Shown here piece by piece: positions 11,172 through 18,447 of a DNA stretch of 35,493 nucleotides. The stretch is from contig CAJAWW010000162.1 in the NCBI GenBank assembly GCA_903946745.1, positions 1-35,493 on the forward strand, written 5' to 3'. The notes beneath the pieces were generated by a model. It was not told the origin of the DNA. It was given only the letters and a program-made list of their open reading frames with translations, and made no database searches. Within the stretch, counting starts at the first letter, position 1; every line of letters starts with the position of its first letter. The position numbers and the translations under genes were made by a program. The stretch is from an uncultured beta proteobacterium (GTDB taxonomy: Bacteria > Pseudomonadota > Gammaproteobacteria > Burkholderiales > Rhodocyclaceae).

Positions 11172-11783
11172 TCAGCGCGCAGCCTCGGTCGACGATTTCC
11201 GCAAACGGATCAGCCGAAACCAACCTGAGGCCAGCGCAGGCTGGTTCGAGACCAGCGTCAGCCCGGCCACGCCGGCATGCACGTCTTCGAACACCACATC
11301 CAGACGCGTCGCAATATGCCGCGTCAGCGGATTCAGCCAACGCTTCCAGCCGCCTTCGCCGCGCCGCAGAAACTTGTCGAACACCAACAGGCAACCACCG
11401 GGGCGAAGTACCCGGGCAGCCTCCGCCAGACACAGAGCCGGCTCGGGCACCACCGCGAGAATCAGATGCAGCACGGCAACATCGAAGCTGCCATCAGCAA
11501 ACGGCAACCGCTGTGCATCACCGCGCAGGGCTGAAAAATTCAATCCGGCCGTGCGCGGCCGTGCGCGGCGCAGCATGGCCGCCGTGAGATCAAGACCGAC
11601 ATAGCGGTGTTGCGCTGGCAGATAGGGCAGGTCAAGCCCCGTTCCGACCCCCAGCAGCAACACCTCGCGTGGCGCCTGATCGGCCAGCGCAATCAGGCTG
11701 CGTCGCCGCGCCGCACGCGTAGCAACAGCCAAAGCGACGTCGTAGAACGGCGCCACGAGCGTGTAGCTATGTTTGAGGCTCAG
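11172..11783 (-). CDS. SAM-dependent class I methyltransferase
   Basis: A Rossmann-fold methyltransferase of the UbiE-like group. Motif I is LLLGVGTGLDLPYLP with the acidic end of strand 2 in YVGLDLT, then RGDAQRLPFADGSFD and a VLRPGG post-motif, all typical of this class. The first ATG/GTG/TTG in frame is GTG at 11756, which would start at APFYD and drop an upstream LKHSYTL segment that looks like part of the family N terminus. I therefore place the start at CTG 11781-11783, which overlaps the apaG stop as CTGA; this gives 203 residues. The substrate cannot be told from sequence; lipid or small-molecule methylation is likelier than ubiquinone, since motif order alone does not define UbiE. 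It follows apaG in one transcript. Confidence 0.85.
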   Translation of the reverse strand: MSLKHSYTLVAPFYDVALAVATRAARRRSLIALADQAPREVLLLGVGTGLDLPYLPAQHRYVGLDLTAAMLRRARPRTAGLNFSALRGDAQRLPFADGSFDVAVLHLILAVVPEPALCLAEAARVLRPGGCLLVFDKFLRRGEGGWKRWLNPLTRHIATRLDVVFEDVHAGVAGLTLVSNQPALASGWFRLIRLRKSSTEAAR

Positions 11784-12163
11784 TGCAGAACCCGCGGCAT
11801 GGAAAGCACGAACTCCGGGATCGGCGCGTCAAACTGGACACCATCCTCCGCCGTCATCTGATAACAACCCTTCATCGTACCGACTGCGGTCGCCAACTGG
11901 CAGCCGCTGCTGTATTCAAAACTTTGCCCCGGCTTCAGCAGCGGTTGATGCCCCACCACGCCGAGCCCACGAACCTCCTGAACCCGGTTTTCGGCATCGG
12001 TGATGATCCAGTGGCGTGAGATCAGTTGTGCGGGCACGTTGCCAACATTTCGCAGGGTCACCGAATAGCTAAAAACGTGACGGTTGATCGCCGTATCGGA
12101 TTGTTCGGAAATGTAATGGCTTGCCACCAACACTTCGATTTCGTATTTTTTGCTCTCGGCCAT
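11780..12163 (-). CDS. apaG: ApaG family protein
   Basis: A 127-residue protein with a fibronectin-III-like beta sandwich fold, linked in enterobacteria to Co2+/Mg2+ sensitivity and encoded near ksgA/apaH there. Family pieces are visible: VLVASHYISEQSDTAINRHVFSYSVTLRN, cut here into VASHYISEQSD, FSYSVTLRN and HWIITDAE, then GVVGHQPLLKPGQSFEYSSG, which is read as GHQPLLKPG and FEYSSGC, and the G-x-M segment GTMKGCYQM. The role in bacteria remains loosely defined. Start ATG at 12163 gives the typical N terminus. The stop TGA (11780-11782) overlaps the likely CTG start of the methyltransferase. No apaH or ksgA is present nearby, so the context differs from that of E. coli. Confidence 0.95.
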   Translation of the reverse strand: MAESKKYEIEVLVASHYISEQSDTAINRHVFSYSVTLRNVGNVPAQLISRHWIITDAENRVQEVRGLGVVGHQPLLKPGQSFEYSSGCQLATAVGTMKGCYQMTAEDGVQFDAPIPEFVLSMPRVLH

Positions 12164-12210
12164 GACGTCTCATTCAACACAAAATATTGTGGCGTGGCAA
12201 GGCCTTGTCC

Positions 12211-12702
12211 TCAGTCGCAGCTTGCTTCACAGGCTGCGGAATCCGTCGTGCAATTGCTGGCTTTTACCGCGCACGCGGCTCGGGTTCGGTAGGTGAAATT
12301 AACATCGTCGCCATAGCTGCAAACCACATGCGTCATCTTCCCTTGCTTGCGGATCTTGATCGCGGAGGCCTTGGTGTCTTTGACTTTATCAGCAGGCAGG
12401 TCGCAGGAGACATAGGCACTGAACGCGCCATCGCCCGATTCCCATAGTGCGACATTCTTCAATTTTCGATAGAGCGTGTAATCCGTGCAGACATCGGTTT
12501 CACCTCGATATGCCTGATTGCTGTCGCTGCAATAGCCGGTGAATGTGTACTTCAGCTCCTCTTCGGCCGGACAGGTAGCGACTTGAGTCGCTTTGCTCAG
12601 ATCGGGGCAGGAAACCGTGGCCGCCGATGCGGTGGACAACACGGGCGCGACCAGCAACGCAAAAAATAATGGGCGCAAATTCAGGCGCAGAGTCGATTTC
12701 AT
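12211..12702 (-). CDS. Cys-rich exported protein of unknown function
   Basis: A 163-residue protein with a clear Sec signal peptide: basic start, hydrophobic stretch LFFALLVAPVL, and a likely cleavage after STASA. The mature part of about 135 residues has ten cysteines, an even number consistent with five disulfides formed in the periplasm or outside the cell. It has a beta-rich look with many Thr, Tyr and Lys, and ends in a dense CxxxxC cluster (SNCTTDSAACEASCD). GGAG precedes the ATG at about 9 bases. I do not recognise the family; a faint resemblance to small Cys-containing periplasmic DUF3757-type proteins is not strong enough for a call. It lies upstream of apaG on the same strand with a 47-base gap. 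Confidence 0.8.
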   Translation of the reverse strand: MKSTLRLNLRPLFFALLVAPVLSTASAATVSCPDLSKATQVATCPAEEELKYTFTGYCSDSNQAYRGETDVCTDYTLYRKLKNVALWESGDGAFSAYVSCDLPADKVKDTKASAIKIRKQGKMTHVVCSYGDDVNFTYRTRAACAVKASNCTTDSAACEASCD

Positions 12703-12877
12703 CAGGTAAATCTCCGAAAACAGAACGGCAGAGCAGCCGATGGATCAATTTTAGTGCGGGGGTGGCGTATGTGGTTCACTAATCCGTCGCGCGCCTGAAA
12801 GGAGGCGACCGCTGCGAACTGGTAGCATATTCATCACGAAATCCGAACGGTCAGACAATTATGGAACGGAAACGCGG
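12703..12877. other. Divergent intergenic region without identifiable elements
   Basis: This 175-base gap separates the Cys-rich exported gene (minus) from the EI24 gene (plus) and must hold both promoters. On the minus strand a TAAAAT hexamer lies about 50 bases before the ATG, but no matching -35 is found at 16-18 bases. On the plus strand I see no clear sigma70 pair and only a weak GGAACGGAAA stretch before the start. Confidence 0.5.
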
Positions 12878-13600
12878 ATGATGGGTTTTGCAGAACTATT
12901 GGCCGCGATCAGCAAGGCGGCGCGCGATGTCACACGGCCAGAACTGCTCTGGCATGCGCTATGGCCTCCTTTGGTGGCGGTGCTGCTGTGGGGCGTGGTG
13001 GCGTTTTCGGTCTGGTCGCAGGCGCTTGCTGTGGCTGCCAGCATTGTGCCGCAGTTACCGTGGTCGGGCTGGGAATGGATTTCACATTGGGCCGCCGTGT
13101 TCCTCGCGCTGGCCGCTTTTGCGATTGCAAGCTACATGACGGCACTGCTGTTGGTGGCCGTGATTGCACTGCCGCGTATGCTCGATATTGTGGCGCGGCG
13201 CGATTACCCCGATCTTGGCCGCCATGGCGAAAATGTGTTCTGGGGAAGCCTGGGCACGACGCTGGGGGCGGCCGCAGTCTTTCTGGTCGGTGGTTTGCTA
13301 ACGCTGCCGCTACTGCTGATTCCCGGTGTGGTGCTGGTGCTGCCGTTTGTGTGGACGACGTGGCTCAATCAACGCACCTTCCGCTTTGATGCGCTGGCCG
13401 ATCACGCGACGCGCGCCGAACTGACACAGATTATCCAGACGCGACGTGCGCAATTTTATGCAGCGGCTGCGGTATCGGCACTGACTGCCGGAATACCGCT
13501 GGTGCAGTTGCTAGCGCCCGCTTTCACGGCACTGCTGTTTGTTCATCTTGGGCTTGCAGCACTGCGCCGGCAGCGGCGCGAACAGGGTATCGAACTATGA
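12878..13600 (+). CDS. EI24/CysZ-like integral membrane protein
   Basis: A 240-residue membrane protein with about four long hydrophobic segments (roughly residues 28-55, 68-95, 130-165 and 195-222) and an amphipathic N terminus. The N-terminal pattern ELLAAISKAARDVTRPELLW followed by a Pro-Pro and hydrophobic LW segment is typical of the EI24 (formerly DUF540) family. That family includes the sulfate permease CysZ. The function of the betaproteobacterial branch is not established; sulfate transport is one possibility, and no cys genes adjoin here. Two consecutive ATG codons (12878, 12881) could both serve as start. The stop codon overlaps the next start as ATGA (13597-13600), so it is translationally coupled to the CinA-like gene. 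Confidence 0.9.
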   Translation: MMGFAELLAAISKAARDVTRPELLWHALWPPLVAVLLWGVVAFSVWSQALAVAASIVPQLPWSGWEWISHWAAVFLALAAFAIASYMTALLLVAVIALPRMLDIVARRDYPDLGRHGENVFWGSLGTTLGAAAVFLVGGLLTLPLLLIPGVVLVLPFVWTTWLNQRTFRFDALADHATRAELTQIIQTRRAQFYAAAAVSALTAGIPLVQLLAPAFTALLFVHLGLAALRRQRREQGIEL

Positions 13601-14379
13601 ATTCATCATCCGGCGTGGGCGCACTCATCATTGGCGACGAGATCACGCGCGGCAAACGGCAGGACAAGCACTTTGCAAAAATTGTCGACATTCTCGCTGC
13701 CCGTGGCATGGCGCTCGATTGGGCGCTGTATCTTGGCGATGACCGTCAGCGTTTGACGGACACCCTGCGTCGCAGTCTGGCGAGCTCCGATCTGGTGTTT
13801 TCATTCGGCGGCATTGGCAACACGCCAGACGATCACACGCGTCAGTCCGCCGCGGCCGCGCTGGATGTGGAACTGGTTCTGCACCCTGAAGCCGAACGCG
13901 AAATTCGCGCCCGCTTTGTCGCGCTTAACCGTGAGGTCACCGAAGATTCACTAGGCATGGGGCGCTTCCCGGCCGGCAGTCACATCATTCCCAATCCGTT
14001 TAATCGCATCCCCGGTTTCTCCGTGGGTGATCATCATTTTGTTCCCGGTTTTCCGCAGATGGCGTGGCCGATGGTTGAGTGGGTTCTCGACACCCGATAC
14101 GCCGACCGTTTCAATCGCCAACCCAGTGCGGAGGATTCCATCCTCGTCTGGGAGGGTATCGAAAGCGTGCTGACGCCACTCATGCGACGCATCGAGAACG
14201 AATATCCCGGCGTCAAGGTGTTCAGCCTGCCCTTCCTTGGTTCTGAAACGCTGCATCGCCACATTGAGCTTGGGGTGCGCGGAGTGCCGGTGCAGGTTCC
14301 CGGTGCGATGGCGGCGATTCAACAGGAAGTCTCCGCGCTGGGTTACCGCTTTGATGACCCTACCGCCATCCGTGGCTAG
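13597..14379 (+). CDS. CinA-like molybdopterin-binding-fold protein (MoaB/Mog family)
   Basis: A 260-residue cytoplasmic protein of the CinA N-terminal (competence/damage-inducible protein A) group. It opens with GALIIGDEITRGKRQDKHF and carries the MoCF-fold signature FSFGGIGNTPDDHTRQ, followed by NPFNRIPGFSVG and a VPGFPQMAWPM loop. Only the MoCF-like domain is present; the C-terminal nicotinamide-nucleotide deamidase domain of full CinA is absent, and the remaining C-terminal part of about 85 residues is unassigned. The biochemical role of such stand-alone proteins is uncertain: ADP-ribose pyrophosphatase activity is known for some full-length relatives. It starts inside the stop of the EI24 gene (ATGA), a pairing that suggests shared expression. 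Confidence 0.9.
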   Translation: MNSSSGVGALIIGDEITRGKRQDKHFAKIVDILAARGMALDWALYLGDDRQRLTDTLRRSLASSDLVFSFGGIGNTPDDHTRQSAAAALDVELVLHPEAEREIRARFVALNREVTEDSLGMGRFPAGSHIIPNPFNRIPGFSVGDHHFVPGFPQMAWPMVEWVLDTRYADRFNRQPSAEDSILVWEGIESVLTPLMRRIENEYPGVKVFSLPFLGSETLHRHIELGVRGVPVQVPGAMAAIQQEVSALGYRFDDPTAIRG

Positions 14380-14418
14380 TAGAATGCGCCCTCTTCTAAA
14401 AAAACCGGAGAAAACATC

Positions 14419-15453
14419 ATGAGTTCGACCAAAATGATTCCCGCAACATTGATTCCCGGCGATGGCGTCGGCCCCGAGATTACCGAAGCGACGCTCGCGG
14501 CACTGGCTGCCCTGAATGCCCCGTTTGAGTGGGATCATCAGGTCGCCGGCATGGGCGGCGTGACAGCCTGCGGCGACCCGCTGCCGCCGGCGTGTGTGGA
14601 AAGCATCCGCAAGCACGGCCTTGCCCTGAAGGGCCCGCTGGAGACACCGATTGGCGGCGGTTACCGTTCGTCGAACGTGCGCCTGCGCGAAGAATTCAAG
14701 CTCTACGCCAATCTGCGCCCGGCGCTGACCATTATTCCCGGCGGCCGCTATGACAAAATTGATCTGGTGATGGTGCGCGAGAACAATGAAGGTTTGTATA
14801 TGGGCTACGAGCACTTCATTCCGATTGACGGTGATCCGCATGCTGTGGGGATGTCCACCGGCATCAACACCCGTCAGGGCTGCCGCCGCATCGTGCGCTT
14901 TGCTTTTGAGTATGCGGTTGCGCATGGCCGCAAGAAGGTGACGGTAGTGCACAAGGCCAACATCATGAAGGCGCTGACCGGGATTTTTCTGGAGACCGCG
15001 CGCGAAATTCATGAGGCCGAATACAAAGACAAGGTCATCATGGACGAGATCATCGTCGATGCCTGCGCCATGAAGTTGGTGATGAATCCGTGGCAGTTCG
15101 ATGTGCTGGTGACCACCAATTTGTTCGGCGATATTTTGTCCGACGAAATCGCCGGTCTGGTCGGCGGCCTGGGTATGGCTCCGGGTGCGAACATTGGCGA
15201 GAAGGCCGCAATTTTCGAGGCCGTGCATGGCTCGGCACCGGACATCGCCGGCAAAGGCATTGCCAATCCGATCGCCCTGATGCTGGCGGCGGCCATGATG
15301 CTCGACCATGTGGGTCTGCCCGAAAAGGCGACGCGCCTGCGCCGTGACATTGATCTGGTGCTGAACACCGACAATATCCGTACCGGCGATCTGGGCGGCA
15401 AGGCGACGACGAAGGAATTTACGGCAGCGCTGGTCAAGCGGCTTTCCGCTTAA
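14419..15453 (+). CDS. NAD-dependent isocitrate dehydrogenase
   Basis: A 344-residue member of the isocitrate/isopropylmalate dehydrogenase family, catalysing oxidative decarboxylation of isocitrate to 2-oxoglutarate in the citric acid cycle. Substrate-binding residues appear in PIGGGYRSSNVRLREEF: the Ser-Asn-Arg-Arg pattern favours isocitrate over isopropylmalate. The metal-binding signature is NLFGDILSDEIAGLVGG. The cofactor loop HGSAPDIAGKGIANP with a downstream NTDNIRTGDLGG resembles NAD-using enzymes rather than the NADP-type Icd of E. coli, and the protein is shorter than the latter (about 416). No leuC/leuD genes are near, which also argues against LeuB. A CCGGAG ribosome-binding site precedes the ATG by 8-9 bases. 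Tartrate dehydrogenase is a less likely alternative. Confidence 0.92.
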   Translation: MSSTKMIPATLIPGDGVGPEITEATLAALAALNAPFEWDHQVAGMGGVTACGDPLPPACVESIRKHGLALKGPLETPIGGGYRSSNVRLREEFKLYANLRPALTIIPGGRYDKIDLVMVRENNEGLYMGYEHFIPIDGDPHAVGMSTGINTRQGCRRIVRFAFEYAVAHGRKKVTVVHKANIMKALTGIFLETAREIHEAEYKDKVIMDEIIVDACAMKLVMNPWQFDVLVTTNLFGDILSDEIAGLVGGLGMAPGANIGEKAAIFEAVHGSAPDIAGKGIANPIALMLAAAMMLDHVGLPEKATRLRRDIDLVLNTDNIRTGDLGGKATTKEFTAALVKRLSA

Positions 15454-15529
15454 ACGCAATCCCGGTTTTTCGGCGTCCTGAGCCAGCCGGAAAATTCGTC
15501 TCTAAGTACTTCACGGGGAGCAATTCTTG

Positions 15530-16228
15530 ATGGATGGGTTTCTCGGCGTACTGGGGGGAATGGGACCCTTGGCGACGGCGGATTTTCTCGGCAAGCTGGT
15601 CGAGAATTCGCCGGCGCTTGTTGACCAGGATCACGTTCCGGTCATTGTCTATGGCGACTGCACCACGCCGGATCGGACGGCCAGCATCGTCGGTACCGGC
15701 CCCTCGCCGCTACCGAAGCTGCTGGCCGGCATCACGCTCCTCAATCAGGCGGGCGTCAAGGCGATCTGCATTCCCTGCAATAGTGCCCATTGCTGGTATG
15801 ACGAACTGAGCGCTGCATCATCCGTACCGGTGTTTCACATCGTCAAAGCCAGTGCGGAGCAGGTGCGTAAAAAGCAACCCGATGCCAAAACCGTTGGTGT
15901 TCTGTCGACATTCGGCACGCATCAGATGGGCATTTACCGCGATACGCTCGCGGCGATGGGCTATGCGGTGGTTGCACCCTCGGAGGACGAGTTTCATACC
16001 CTGGTTTCGCCGGCCATCGCCATGATCAAGGCCAATCGGCTGGACGAGGCGGAGGATGTATTCCGCGAAGCGGCGAGCCGGCTGCGCGCACGCGGCGCCG
16101 AGATCATCATTCTGGGCTGCACCGAAATTCCCATCGGCATGCGCCGGCAGTACCGCGAAACCCCCGCATTGTTCGTTGACTCCAACGACGCGCTTGCCTT
16201 GGCTGTCATTGACTTTTTCGCCGCTTGA
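15530..16228 (+). CDS. Aspartate/glutamate racemase family protein
   Basis: A 232-residue cofactor-independent amino-acid racemase. The family begins with GVLGGMGPLATADFL as here, and two catalytic cysteines sit in IPCNSAHCWY (C83) and LGCTEIP (C197), the usual two-base pair. It interconverts the L and D forms of an acidic amino acid, most likely aspartate; the exact substrate cannot be read off. ATG at 15530 is 9 bases after GGGGAG and is preferred over the adjacent TTG at 15527. The stop is only 4 bases before the GTG start of the SulP transporter, so the two are probably co-transcribed. The 76-base gap to the isocitrate dehydrogenase gene contains no convincing terminator. Confidence 0.92.
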   Translation: MDGFLGVLGGMGPLATADFLGKLVENSPALVDQDHVPVIVYGDCTTPDRTASIVGTGPSPLPKLLAGITLLNQAGVKAICIPCNSAHCWYDELSAASSVPVFHIVKASAEQVRKKQPDAKTVGVLSTFGTHQMGIYRDTLAAMGYAVVAPSEDEFHTLVSPAIAMIKANRLDEAEDVFREAASRLRARGAEIIILGCTEIPIGMRRQYRETPALFVDSNDALALAVIDFFAA

Positions 16229-16232
16229 CACG

Positions 16233-18407
16233 GTGAGCGTGAATTTTGCCACGGTAGCGCGGCAGGTCTCGGCCGGCGGCATCGTCGGCCTGAGTGCGGT
16301 GATCTACGCCGTCTCCTATGGTGCGCTGCTGTTTTCGGGTTCGCTCACCACCTATGTCGGCTATGGTATTGCCGCGGCCTTGGTGACAGCCGGGATCGGC
16401 GCGCTGTTTGGCCTGTGGTCGGAGGAACGTACCTTCATTTGCGGCCCGGATTCCAATACCATCTCCGTGTTGGCGGCGATGTTATCGGTGCTCACATCGT
16501 TGGGCTTGCCAGAACAGCGTACATTCGGCCTGGCCTTGGCCACGCTTTTCCTGACTTCGATGGTCTGCGCCCTGGCCTTTTATGCGACGGCACGCTTCAA
16601 ACTCGCCGGACTGGTTCGTTACATTCCGTTTTCCGTCATGGCCGGATTTTTAGCATCGACCGGATGGCTGATGTGTAGCGGTGCCCTGAACATCGTGACC
16701 GGAACACCGTTGAGTATCCCGGGACTGGAAGCACTGCTGAGCAATCCACAGCGACCGGAACTCCTGTTCGCACTGGGGATCGTTGTGGCGTTGTATGGGC
16801 TGGCGTCGCGCGTGTCCGGTTCGATCTTGATCCCGCTGGTCATTCTGGTTGCAACCGTCATCGTCAATCTCTTTCTGTTCAGTGGCGTTTGCAGTGCGGC
16901 CGCCTGCCAGCGTGAGGTCTGGATGTTCGCCGGTTTGCAGGGCGTTTCGTGGCAAGCGCCATGGGATGTGGCCTTGCAGTGGGACGATGTGCGGGTACTG
17001 CTCGGTGCGTTACCGTCCATGCTGGTGGTCAGTTTTGTCGGTCTGCTGACGATACTGCTCTCATTGGCCAGCCTGGAGCTGAGTTTTCGCCGGGAATTCG
17101 ACTTGAACCGGGTGCTCAATGCGCACGCGGCCTCTACTGGTGTCGCTGCGCTGCTGGGCGGATTTGTCGGCGTGATCTCGATCGGACGAACCTCGCTGAA
17201 CAAGGCGGCAGGCGGGGGCGGGCTCTCGGGTGTCGTCGCGGCGATGATATGTATCGCCATCCTGATGGGCGCGGGCGGTGCCATTGGTCATGTGCCGAAG
17301 GCTGCGCTGGGGGGGCTGGTGCTGTACCTGGGGCTGAACATGCTCAAGCAGTGGCTTTGGGATCAGCGCAAAGTGACATCCCGCGACGAGATCATGCAGA
17401 TTCTCCTGATCGTGGTGCTGGTCGCCAACTATGGTTACCTGATCGGGTTTGTTGCCGGAGTGCTTATCTCCTGCATGATCTTTGTCCTGACCTACAGCCG
17501 CGTTCCGCTGGCAAGCCTGACCACGAATCTGTCATTGCTGTCGAGTTCGGTGGTACGTCTCGGGCATGCGGCCGAACTGCTCGGCGTGCATGGCGAGAAG
17601 ACCATTATTTATCGGCTGCAGGGATACATGTTCTTCGGCTCCGCCAGCAAGATCGATATGGTGTTTCAGGAAATGAATATCGACGCGCTGGAAGGCATCG
17701 TGCTGGATTTCACGGGCGTGAGCGGCATTGATCGCTCGGCCATTGGCGTATTCCAGCGGATTCTGCGCCGCTATCGTGACCGGCCGTTGCGCTTCTATTT
17801 CGTCTATTCGGCGGGCAACCGGGATGCGCTGCAATCCATTTCCGCCGAATCGGGTAGCAGTGGTAGCAGTGGTAACAGTGGCGACGGTGGTGACGGTGGC
17901 GTCAGCTATTTCCCCTCGCTGGATCATGCCCTGGAAACGGCGGAGGAGCACCTTCTCGGACGCCTGGGAATGTCAGCGGTCACAGCGGACTGCTTTGCGT
18001 TTCTTGATGCGGCCGAGGATCGGGAAGCGTTCCGCAGTTACTGCGAAGCAAAATCCATTGGCAAGGATGCAGTGCTGTGCCGGGATGGAGAATTCTCCGA
18101 TGCGATCTATTTTGTCGATAGCGGCTGCTTCGATGTGGTGAAGCGTGCGGCAGTGGCTTCGGATCGCCGGCTGGCCAGGGTGAGCGAAGGCGCCATGATG
18201 GGCGAGATGGCATTTTATTCGGGCGAAGCGCGTACTGCCTCGATCTGTGCCGTGGTGGATTCGCGTGTCTATGTGCTGCACAAGGACGCGTTGCAGACGA
18301 TGCGTGCGCGCATGCCCGGGTTGGCGATGCGCTTCGATCACATGGTCATTGAAAAACTGACGCATTCGCTGACCCGCGCCAATAAGTTGACCGCGACGTT
18401 TGGCTAA
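16233..18407 (+). CDS. SulP-family anion transporter with STAS and cyclic-nucleotide-binding domains
   Basis: A 724-residue inner-membrane transporter of the SLC26/SulP family. About ten to twelve hydrophobic segments occupy residues 10-425. A cytoplasmic STAS domain (about 445-540) contains YMFFGSASKID and VLDFTGVSGIDRSAI. A Gly/Ser/Asp linker built of 9-bp repeats follows (541-556). The protein ends with a CNB domain (about 590-710) whose phosphate-binding cassette MMGEMAFYSGEARTAS has the canonical Gly-Glu and Arg-Thr-Ala. Anion type (sulfate, bicarbonate or other) is not decidable by eye. The frame is open further upstream, but that part overlaps the racemase and is its shadow; GTG at 16233 (or 16239) is the first start after the racemase stop. 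No ribosome-binding site is evident, suggesting coupled translation. It is not accompanied by sulfate-reduction genes. Confidence 0.9.
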   Translation: MSVNFATVARQVSAGGIVGLSAVIYAVSYGALLFSGSLTTYVGYGIAAALVTAGIGALFGLWSEERTFICGPDSNTISVLAAMLSVLTSLGLPEQRTFGLALATLFLTSMVCALAFYATARFKLAGLVRYIPFSVMAGFLASTGWLMCSGALNIVTGTPLSIPGLEALLSNPQRPELLFALGIVVALYGLASRVSGSILIPLVILVATVIVNLFLFSGVCSAAACQREVWMFAGLQGVSWQAPWDVALQWDDVRVLLGALPSMLVVSFVGLLTILLSLASLELSFRREFDLNRVLNAHAASTGVAALLGGFVGVISIGRTSLNKAAGGGGLSGVVAAMICIAILMGAGGAIGHVPKAALGGLVLYLGLNMLKQWLWDQRKVTSRDEIMQILLIVVLVANYGYLIGFVAGVLISCMIFVLTYSRVPLASLTTNLSLLSSSVVRLGHAAELLGVHGEKTIIYRLQGYMFFGSASKIDMVFQEMNIDALEGIVLDFTGVSGIDRSAIGVFQRILRRYRDRPLRFYFVYSAGNRDALQSISAESGSSGSSGNSGDGGDGGVSYFPSLDHALETAEEHLLGRLGMSAVTADCFAFLDAAEDREAFRSYCEAKSIGKDAVLCRDGEFSDAIYFVDSGCFDVVKRAAVASDRRLARVSEGAMMGEMAFYSGEARTASICAVVDSRVYVLHKDALQTMRARMPGLAMRFDHMVIEKLTHSLTRANKLTATFG
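17853..17900 (+). repeat. Tandem 9-bp repeats encoding a Gly-Ser/Gly-Asp linker
   Basis: Five 9-bp units, in frame: GGTAGCAGT twice, GGTAACAGT, GGCGACGGT and GGTGACGGT, then GGC. They encode Gly-Ser-Ser, Gly-Ser-Ser, Gly-Asn-Ser, Gly-Asp-Gly, Gly-Asp-Gly. The units join the STAS and CNB domains of the transporter. Such repeats can gain or lose units without breaking the frame, altering linker length. Confidence 0.85.
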
Positions 18408-18425
18408 ACGCCGCAAGGCGGCATC

Positions 18426-18447
18426 GTCAGCCCGTGGTCAGCCCGTG
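18426..18447. repeat. 11-bp tandem duplication at the tldD stop codon
   Basis: GTCAGCCCGTG is present twice in direct succession (18426-18436, 18437-18447). The second copy contains the tldD stop codon (minus strand) and its last codons; the first copy lies in the 3' flank. The unit is not a multiple of three, but the stop codon in use precedes the extra copy, so the protein is unaffected. Confidence 0.7.

Noticed and set aside
11143-11433. A 96-codon minus-strand frame overlapping the methyltransferase gene
   Set aside because: Out-of-frame shadow of the methyltransferase C terminus.
13951-15459. A 502-codon open frame on the minus strand over the CinA-like and isocitrate dehydrogenase genes
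   Set aside because: It is antisense to two confidently identified genes, is rich in His, Arg and Gln as antisense frames of high-GC genes are, and has no domain or ribosome-binding site.
16056-16232. Upstream extension of the SulP reading frame
   Set aside because: It overlaps the racemase C terminus, including its second catalytic Cys region, and lacks the character of a transporter N terminus.
16949-17731. A 260-codon plus-strand frame inside the SulP gene
   Set aside because: Alternate-frame shadow; the SulP frame has clear membrane segments and STAS and CNB motifs through this region.
18408-18425. CGCC-GCAA-GGCG stem after the SulP gene as a terminator
   Set aside because: Short stem without a T-run on either strand; it may slow transcription but is not a canonical terminator.
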